Below, in pieces: positions 55,872 to 64,000 of a DNA stretch of 64,000 bases (its first letter is position 1; every line of letters starts with the position of its first letter). Source of the stretch: Cheiracanthium punctorium (taxonomy: Eukaryota > Arthropoda > Arachnida > Araneae > Cheiracanthiidae). The stretch lies in NCBI GenBank assembly GCA_038373885.1, contig JAWZYV010013274.1, forward strand, positions 1,919,873-1,983,872, written 5' to 3'. A program made the translations under genes and the position numbers. A model generated the notes under the pieces. The model worked only from the letters and a program-made list of their open reading frames with translations. It had not been told where the DNA came from and did not search any database.

Positions 55872-56560
55872 TAATCTGTAAAAAATGAAATATGAAATGA
55901 GTGATTTATTTCGAGCGAATTGACAGTGAGATCAACGTCTGTTTTATGTAACAAGTGTGATACTGCATTACGAGTTCAATAAGGTTAATAAGCTTTTTCT
56001 CAGAAATTACATGACGAACGTTTTCATTTACAAAAGCGACATGATTTTCACTGGAGCAGGGTGCATTTTTGGCTTTTTAACGTAAATAATGCATCCATTG
56101 TTGCATGTAGGTTTTTTAATTTAGGTAAAATTTAATAAAGTCGTGTGTAACATAACTGCGCTAATGCATTGTCCACGCTTTGCGAAATGCAAGAAAAAAT
56201 TGTTGTCAACATCATATAATGTGATTTATTTGGTATATACCATATATTAATGCTATAAATTAAACCTCACAAAGAGAATTAATTATATGATATAGAAATC
56301 AGGCATTTTTCGAAAGAGAAAAGTTTTGTCTGCATACCGTAGAGTTCTTTCTTTTTTGATCGCCAGTCACATTGACGTAGTTTTTGTGTCACGTTGCAAT
56401 AGACTAAAATTTGCACACATGACGTCAACTTTTAGTCACGATTCAAGTATTTTTTCACGTTTTGAGATTCCGCATTACTGGGTTTAATTTGAATTATATA
56501 TATATATGTGTAAAGAAAATATGCGTTTCCCCACCGTGCGGAGAACGGGCAAGCAGCTAG

Positions 56561-58819
56561 TCTTATCTATATAAATAAAATTAGACTTTTGTCTGAACAT
56601 TTCTTGGAATTCAAAAATTTTGAGATTTCTATCCGTTTCAAGCACCCGAGAATCCGATGCGACCCTCAAAAAAAAGTTTGTCTGTCTGTCATTCTGTCAT
56701 TCTGACCGTGACGCTTTTTTGTTTAAGCATGACGTAAAAACGACTGAAGCGAATGATATAAAATTGGGTGTCACGATAGGTGGTCACTCAACTTAAAACA
56801 TAGGCGTCGAATTTTAAAAAAATCTTAATTAGATTTTCAGATTTTGCGAAAATTGTTTCAAACTGCGTAAATTTGTGTTCAAGCATCACGCAAAAACGAC
56901 TGAAGCGAATGATATGAAATTGGGTGTCATGATAGGTGGTCACTCAACTTAAAACATAGGCGTCCAATTTTTAAAAAATCTTGATTAGATTTTCAGATTT
57001 TGCGAAAATCGTTTCAAACTGCGTAAATTTGTGTTCAAGCATCACGCAAAAACGACTGAAGCGAATGATATGAAATTGGGTGTCATGATAGGTGGTCACT
57101 CAACTTAAAACATAGGTGTCCAATTTTTAAAAATTTCTGATTGGATTTTGAGATTTTGCGAAAATACCTTCAAACTGCGTAAATTTGTGTTCAAGCATCA
57201 CGTAAAAACGACTGAAGCGATTGATATGAAATTGAGTGACATGATAGGTGGTCACTCAACTTAAAACATAGGCGTCGAACTTTAAAAAAATCTTGATTGG
57301 ATTTTGTGATTTTGCGAAAATCGTTTCAAACTGCGTAAATTTGTGTTCAAGCATCACGCAAAAACGACTGAAGCGAATGATATGAAATTGGGTGTCATGA
57401 TAGGTGGTCACTCAACTTAAAACATAAGCGTCCAATTTTTAAAAAATTCTGATTGGATTTTGAGATTTTGCGAAAATCCTTTCAAACTACGTAAATTTGT
57501 GTTCAAGCATCACGTAAGAACGACTGAAGCGAATGATATGAAATTGGGTGTCATGATAGGTGGTCACTCAACTTAAAACATAGGCGTTCAATTTTTAAAA
57601 AATCTTGATTAGATTTTCAGATTTTGCGAAAATCGTTTCAAACTGCGTAAATTTGTGTTCAAGCATCACGCAAAAACGACTGAAGCGAATGATATGAAAT
57701 TGGGTGTCATGATAGGTGGTCACTCAACTTAAAACATAAGCGTCCAATTTTAAAAAAATTCTGATTGGATTTTGAGATTTTGCGAAAATCCTTTCAAACT
57801 ACGTAAATTTGTGTTCAAGCATCACGTAAGAACGACTGAAGCGAATGATATGAAATTGAGTGACATGATAGGCGGTCACTCAACTTGAAACATAGGCGTC
57901 GAATTAAAAAAAAATCTTGATTAGATTTTGAAAGTTTGCGAAAATCATTTCAAACTGCGTAAATTTGTGTTCGCACATCACGTAATAACTGCAAAGGTGA
58001 AAAAATGATATATGGTGAAATGATAGGTGGTCACTCACCTTAAACTATAAGCATCTAATTAAGAAAAATCCATCAGATTTCGAGATTTTGTGAAAATCGT
58101 TTAAAACTGAGTGAATCTTTGTTCCCGTATTACGTAATAACGACTAAAGCGAATGACATGAAATTTGGTCATACGATAGATGGTTGCTCAACATAAACAA
58201 TAGGAGTCCAATTTTTTAAACATTTTTATTAGATTTTGAGATTTTGTGAAAATTCTCTCAAAATACGCTTATATTTCTTCAAACATCACGTAATAACGAC
58301 TAATACGAATGATAAGAAATTGAGTGATATGATAGGTAGTTGCTAATCTTAATTTATAGGCGTTGAGAGAGAGAGATAATTTTTAAAATATTTTGCTTAC
58401 ATTTTGAGATTTTTCGAAAATCGTTTTAAAATGCTGAAAATTTGTTCCAGCATCACGAAATAAAGACTGGAGGGAATGAAACGAATTTGGGTGACAGGAT
58501 AGGTTGTGACTCAACTTAAATTCTAGGCTTCAAATTTTTCAAAAATGTTGATTAAATTTTGAGGTTTTGCGAAAATTATTTCAATATGCGTAAATATTCG
58601 TTCGCGCATCACATAATTACGACTAAAGCAAATGAAATGATATTACTTAGTTACTCTCTAACCTGTAATATTTTAACAATACATGAAAATTATAACTTCG
58701 CTTTCTTTACTTTGGCAATATACTACATCCATTCTGTGTACTCCTACAATGCTGACGAAAGTTCTTGCTTTTTGGAAATTTTCATTCACTAACCCGTCGA
58801 GGACGGGTACTTCAGCTAG
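56561..58819 (+). mobile_element. Helitron carrying the 156-bp repeat array
   Basis: Starts TCTTATCTATATAAATAA directly at the end of the preceding Helitron. Ends with a perfect 7-bp hairpin ACCCGTC-GAG-GACGGGT (58792-58808) eleven bases before the CTAG end at 58816-58819. TC start, subterminal hairpin and CTAG end are the three Helitron hallmarks. Most of its 2,259 bp is tandem repeat; no coding is visible. Confidence 0.8.
56724..58690 (+). repeat. Tandem array of 156-bp repeats
   Basis: The block GTTCAAGCATCACG recurs at exactly 156-bp steps: 56880, 57036, 57192, 57348, 57504, 57660, 57816 (c of CAAGC), with a diverged copy from 57972 and decayed copies to about 58690; a first copy starts near 56724. 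The copies at 57348 and 57660 share variants (AAACATAAGCG, TTCTGATTGG), suggesting a 312-bp dimer. Confidence 0.95.
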
Positions 58820-60700
58820 TCTTATCTATACTATTAAAATCTGTGCGCGTCTGTCTGTGTGCGTGTGTGTGTAACATCATCTCCTCCTAAACGGCTGGGA
58901 GTTGAGTTTCGAACGAGGTATCCACGAATTCGGAAAATTTCGAGAAAGAACCTCCGCTAATTTAAATTTCGAAATTCGAATTAGCTTAGGAGATATTGAT
59001 AAAAAACCCCATCAAAAACGCTAATTTTTGCTCTCCGCAATTCCGTGATTGTAACCCCTGTAGTCAAAAAAGTGAGAAATAAGCATCGAGGTTGCCATGT
59101 TTGGCTATTTTATTAAATTACTCCTGCAGTAAAAATAAAAGAATAATGATTTTTTTTTTCTGTTTAGATTATTTACAAAGTTATTTTTTAATTAAAATAT
59201 TGCGTTCATGTTAAACCAGAGCAGGAATTCAATGTTTTTTATGTGTAAAAGAATACGGAATTGAGAGATTTCCGAGACTAATATGTATATTTTTTAGTTT
59301 GGCCCGAAAAAAATGGCTGATTTGGCGATTTTGAGAAAGTAGTAGGTTCTACCGATTTGTACAGTTTTGGGCTTGGCGCAAATTACTGAGAGCGTAAGGA
59401 AATAGTATTTTTAATAACAAGTATAAGTTTTACGGCGCTATACTTCGATTTTCATATAGAAATAATGCAGTTATTAAGGCGATTTTAAACTATCTATAGA
59501 ATTTTCACGAAATTAAGTAAACTGATTTAAGTTACAGGAATTCAGCCAAATTTCAGAAAATTGAAATTCTCGCATTTTGTACATGGTAGTTAACGGTGAT
59601 TAAAACCCGTTATAGTTATAATAATTTAAATAACTGCTACTTATCAATAATATGCCTGCATTAAATTTTGGCGATGGAACCATATAAATGAAAGATAACT
59701 ATTTCCCATTTTGATTGCTGTTAAATCAATGCTTCGAATGATTCCCTGAAAACAAAAAAAATCTTGCAAAATGGTGTACGTTGGCATTTGGCGATCGAAG
59801 TACTGTGTAATAAATAATTGATTCCTATTTGTTAAAGCAGCGCTACGGAGTTTCTTTTACTAAAAGCTGTTAGAAAGGCGTAATTAATACTGTCTAATAC
59901 ATTTCTTTGTTTAACGAATTGAAATGTATGTTGATTCCTACTTTAGTACATTTCTTAGCAAAGTTGGCGAAAAATATTCAAATGTAGTGCAGCTCTGTAC
60001 GTATTATTAATTCCATTCCACAATTGAGATGAGCCGATGTCACTAGCGTATGCATAGATATATTTTTTAAAATTCCGCCAAACAATGTATTGCGTATTGA
60101 GCTTTAGTGTCAAGTTTAATTTGTGATTTGAGCTATTGGACATCGACTGGCGGCGTTAATTCTCGCCAATATGGCAGTTCTAGCAAAGTAAACATGAATA
60201 ACTCATTTCATGTTCTATTTTTAACATTGCTATAGTTTCCGTAGCAACGGAATTCCATTGTTGCCACTTAACTTGTTAAATTTAACAATTAAGTGAAACC
60301 ACTCCTTTCTACAGCTTTTAAGACTCGAAAAAGTGAAAGCGCATCAAACGTGAAATAAATAGAACTAACTGTAACAGACTTGCACTTTAAAAATAATCGA
60401 AGTTTTCATGCAATTCTACATATCTTTAATTTTATTTCCTTCGCGTGTGGATGTCATTTTTTACGTCATTTTTGCTGTTTTGCTGGCAGATTATCCGGAG
60501 CAGCACATAACCTCTAATGCAATTGCTCCTCCGGACATAAGCAAGAGCGTATGTCCGGCGCGTATTTGTGTAACCCCATTGTGTTAATCAGATTTGTCTG
60601 GTGTCAGATTTTTTAGACCATTTTTTTTACCGCGGAGATTCCGATCCTGAAGTATATTGATCACTGATACGTGAAAAAAAAAAGATCAATTATATGCAAG

Positions 60701-60855
60701 CAGGAGTAGCCAGAAATTTTTTCATGGGAATGTTACGACTCTGCAACTCACATTGTACACGTGTGTGAATAAGTGAGCGAAATATCTTTGTATGGCAAAA
60801 AACTCCGCATGGGAGGTTGTGGTGACCCCCTATCTCCTCCTTGGCTACGTCACTG
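60701..60855. mobile_element. hAT MITE, GGCGTAGCCA family, copy 4
   Basis: Same site as 55150-55311 in the duplicate Helitron, with small deletions. Flanks TATGCAAG/TACGCAAG. Confidence 0.8.
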
Positions 60856-61082
60856 TACGCAAGCATAAGTTGTCACGTCATGAAAAACCGTCGTAGATGG
60901 CAAACTCCGAAGTTGTTCTGAGGGTTATACATAATTAAAAATTTTACTTTTAGTAAAGTTTACTTTTGATACAGTTCGGATATTTGGTTTTAATACATTT
61001 CTGCCACCAAGGTGAGATGAAATATTACTAAATACGACAACCCAGAATTTTCTTAACTATTGAATTTGACACTATGCAACTA

Positions 61083-61413
61083 CAGTAGATTCCCTATAAC
61101 CACGGTAGATACGTTCCGTGTTATAGGAATCCGTGTTGTACGGGTCCTGCGCTATACTCCACCTGGAGTGCGGACTGCGCGGTATAATCGCGGCAAAACT
61201 TATTTGCGCTCCGTAAAAATACAATGATGTTTGGTGTTGCCATTCAAAAGGTATGTTAATTACAGGAGCTAAAGCGTCATAATATCAGAACATATGTCTC
61301 ATTTTACCGTGCTGTACAAGTCTCTTTTAACGTGTTACACGAAAACGATCGTAATGTTTTCGCCGTGTTCTAAGAATTCGTGTTGTAGACCCATGTTAAA
61401 AAGGGGTCAACTG
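61083..61413. mobile_element. Tigger/pogo-like MITE, second copy
   Basis: Duplicate of 55541-55871 with the same length and flanking TA. Confidence 0.7.
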
Positions 61414-62092
61414 TAATCTGTAAAAAATGAAATATGAAATTAGTTATTTATTTCGAGCGAATTGACAGTGAGATCAACGTCAGTTTTATGTAACAAGTGT
61501 GATACTGCATTAAGAGTTCAATAAGGTTAATAAGCTTTTTCTCAGAAGTTACATCACGAACGTTTTCATTTACAAAAGCGACATGATTTTCACCGGAGCA
61601 GGGTGCATTTTTGGCTTTTAAACGTAAATGATGCATCCATTGTTTCATGTAGGTTTTTTAATTTAGGTAAAATTTAATAAAGTCTTGTGTAACATAACTG
61701 CGCTAATGCATTGTTCATGCTTTGCGAAATGCAAGAAAAATTTTTTGTGATCATCATGTAATGTTATTTATGTGGTATATACTATGTATTAATGCTATAA
61801 ATTAAACCTCACTAAGAGAATTATTATGATGTAGAAATCAGGCATTTTTCGAAAGAGAAAAGTTTTGTCTGCATATCGTAAAGTTCTTTCTTTTTTGATC
61901 GCCAGTCACATTGACGTAGTTTTTGTGTCATGTTGCAATCGTCTAAAATTTGCACTCATGACGTCAACTTTTAGTCACGATTCAAGTATTTTTTCACGTT
62001 TTGAGATTCCGCATTACTGGGTTTAATTCTAATTATATATGTGTAAGGAAAATATGCGTTTCCCACCGTGCGGAGAACGGGTACGCAGCTAG

Positions 62093-63682
62093 TATATAAT
62101 AAAATCCGAGAGTAAAAGTATTGTATGTAGCTATGTATGTAGGTATGTAGGTAGGTAAGTTTGTGACCACCGATCTTCTTGCGCGTGTCTCTCGATCGCA
62201 TTGCGCCGAGACGGTTGATCGCAGACCCACCGAATTTTGCATACGGTTTCGCTAGGACAGATCCTAACACGTCTCGGAGCGATTTTTTCGAAATTCGAAT
62301 TAGAAAATGTTTTATTTTATGTTTAAAAGAAGAACGGAAGAAAAATATAAATTAGGAGTTTTTTTATACGAATTTTTTATTTAAAGAAGGTTTTATGAAT
62401 TCAATAACCAGCTGCTTCAAGATTTCGTTTGATATATACAAGCTTGCAAATTTATCTGTCATGGTAATTAAAACTGAATAGCTGCCAGTTGGAAAAAAAA
62501 ATAAAATTACTTTAAAATAATTGAATTTTGCATGCGAAATCTACATCATTTTGATGTAACGAGTTTAAAACTCCTTTCGAAACTCAATCAGATTATGGAG
62601 TCACAAGCAAAACATATGGCACGTACGAAATAATTCCATGTTTTATTTTACGTTGCCAGGGAAAGAATTAAATGCTGTTTTTTCAACAATAAATTACCCA
62701 GCATTATTTCCGATTGAGTTTTTAAACGGGACACGTTTTCGAAGTGCAAGAAATATTTTGCGGTGCTAAATATGTCAATCGGACAAGAATTATGCATAAA
62801 AATGTATGGAGAGCTCTTTTAATGACAACGATAAAGTGAAAAGATTATCGTTTTTACTAATGCCTAAATTGTAAAGAATCGCCAAACAGTAAAAGACTAC
62901 ATTCGTAGCAAATATCTTAACCGTTTCTTTAAATTAAGCATTAAAAAGGAAAAAACGAAAATATATAGTATTGGTATCAGTAAATGATAGTATAAGTAAT
63001 AGTAGATATACTAGGCTGTCACAGTTAGTAGACGTACTGATCAAAGCACAATATACCGCATTAATAAATATCTCGTGAAACTAAAAGTGTTATATTCGTT
63101 TTTCAACAGCCGTCTTACAGCACAACTAACTAAGCGTTAAATAATTCCACGTCGCGTTAATATATCCCGCTGTAGTTTCAACAAAAAAGACTGGTACCTA
63201 AACATTTTTTTTTCATTTCTTGGAGAATCTGTTTCCGTCACAAGTAGTTTATGATCACATTTTAGGAAAATGTTCTTCCTTGCCTTGAAAAAGAGCGGGT
63301 ACACAGTTATTAATTATAAAATAAAACGATTCTCCACATCATGTTGTATCTAAGGTATTAATAGTATAACTTAAACCTAAAAAAGAATATGATGTAGAAA
63401 TGTGACATTTTCAAAGTTAGAAATTTTTGCTGTAAACCGTCAAGCTTTTCTTTTTCTAATCGCGAATGACGCCAACATAGTTTTTTTGTGTCATAATATT
63501 ACAATGGTCTCAGGTCAGTACTTATACTAACTTAACGAATAACTAACGAGTAACTTTACGCCAAGAGTCTAATTATTTTGCTTATTTTTAGATTCCAACA
63601 ACACAGGAACCAATTCGAATTTATACATGCATAGAAAATTTTTCGTTTCCCTACGCGTGCGGAGAAACGGTACGGCAGCTCG
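62093..63682 (+). mobile_element. Helitron related to 1444-11728, internally deleted
   Basis: Starts TATATAATAAAATCCGAG. The first ~230 bp match 1444-1680, then it jumps to sequence matching 8190 onward, skipping the BEL site. It contains the empty site of the CAGGGCC MITE (62763-62770) and of the 958-bp hAT element (about 63349-63356). The end near 63682 reads CAGCTCG where CAGCTAG is expected. Confidence 0.6.
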
Positions 63683-64000
63683 TATATAATAAAATCCGAG
63701 AGTAAACATTGTATGTAGCTATAGTATGTAAGTATGTAGGTAAGCAGGTAAGTTTGTGACCACCTATCTTTTTTGCGCGCGTCTCTGGAGTCGACATTGC
63801 GGCAAGACGGTTGGTCGCACACCTACCCGAATTTTGCATACGGGCTTTCACTTTGGGACAGTTCCGTAACACGCCCTCAGAACGATTTTTTTCGAAATTT
63901 CGAATCAGAAAATGTTTATTTTATGTTTTGTCCTGATTTTTAGCGATTTTTCGCTTTTTACGTAAAAAAAAAGCCGGGGTTGATTTTACATGCCGAGACT
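63683..64000 (+). mobile_element. Start of another Helitron with a BEL LTR start at the window edge
   Basis: Matches 1444-1745 with many single-base indels. From about 63978 it reads GGTTGATTTTACATGCCGAG, the BEL LTR start, preceded by GCCGG as at 1720-1724. Confidence 0.6.

Larger units (their letters stand above)
53785..56560 (+). mobile_element. Helitron, 5'-truncated, first of the head-to-tail run
   Basis: 2,776 bp matching 59327-62092 throughout. Ends CCGTGCGGAGAACGGGC...CAGCTAG at 56560. The first ~507 bp present in the full relative (58820-59326) are missing. A hAT MITE (55150) and a Tigger-like MITE (55541) sit at the same places in both copies. Non-coding. Confidence 0.7.
58820..62092 (+). 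mobile_element. Helitron, full length (3,273 bp)
   Basis: Starts TCTTATCTATACTATTAA directly after the CTAG of the previous element and ends CAGCTAG at 62092. The part from 59327 matches 53785-56560. It contains a hAT MITE and a Tigger-like MITE at the shared sites. Non-coding. Confidence 0.75.

Noticed and set aside
56724..58690. CRISPR-like array
   Set aside because: The 156-bp units are contiguous without short conserved repeats and variable spacers, in a eukaryotic transposon setting. It is a tandem repeat.

Overview
This window is eukaryotic, AT-rich and built almost entirely of transposable elements. No ordinary host gene, rRNA or functional tRNA gene could be supported. The element set (BEL/Pao LTR retrotransposon, RNase H-bearing non-LTR retrotransposon, THAP/P-type DNA transposon, hAT and Tc/mariner-like elements, Helitrons, a PIF/Harbinger remnant, tRNA-derived SINEs) suggests an invertebrate, most likely an arthropod. 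No species call is possible from the sequence alone. The only complete open gene pair is the two-ORF LINE at 12443-18038.

Layout. 1-1443: 3' end of a Helitron carrying nested hAT insertions. 1444-11728: a second Helitron that starts directly at the CTAG end of the first. It is interrupted by a 6.2-kb BEL/Pao element (1725-7956), a 187-bp hAT MITE and a 2.0-kb hAT-like element. 5637-41857: three direct tandem copies of one ~7.9-kb unit, A 5637-20571, B 20572-28477 and C 28478-41857. Each unit runs from the middle of BEL pol, through its 3' LTR, Helitron tail and a SINE-like sequence, into the middle of a Tc-like transposon. Unit A later received the 2.0-kb hAT and the 5.6-kb LINE. Unit C received a 5.46-kb P-type element (33245-38706). 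With these and their target duplications removed, and a 574-bp deletion in A added back, the units measure about 7.89, 7.91 and 7.91 kb. Unit C runs on through the otherwise lost right half of the Tc-like element, to 42474.

42475-53784 is older debris: a decayed Helitron helicase gene on the minus strand, a SINE with a 14-bp target duplication, an LTR head-to-head palindrome split by a 1.1-kb inverted-repeat element, a pair of 317-bp direct repeats around a 4.9-kb interval with a PIF/Harbinger fragment, and a minus-strand LINE RNase H relic. 53785-63682 is a head-to-tail run of Helitrons joined CTAG-to-start at 56560/56561, 58819/58820 and 62092/62093. One carries an array of 156-bp repeats. 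The last ~320 bases again enter the Helitron and BEL LTR arrangement seen at 1444-1745, with many small indels.

The elements do not form a pathway. They record a nested history: Helitron array, then BEL and MITE insertions, then segmental triplication, then separate LINE, hAT and P-type insertions into individual copies. Empty and filled sites inside the window date several of these events relative to one another.
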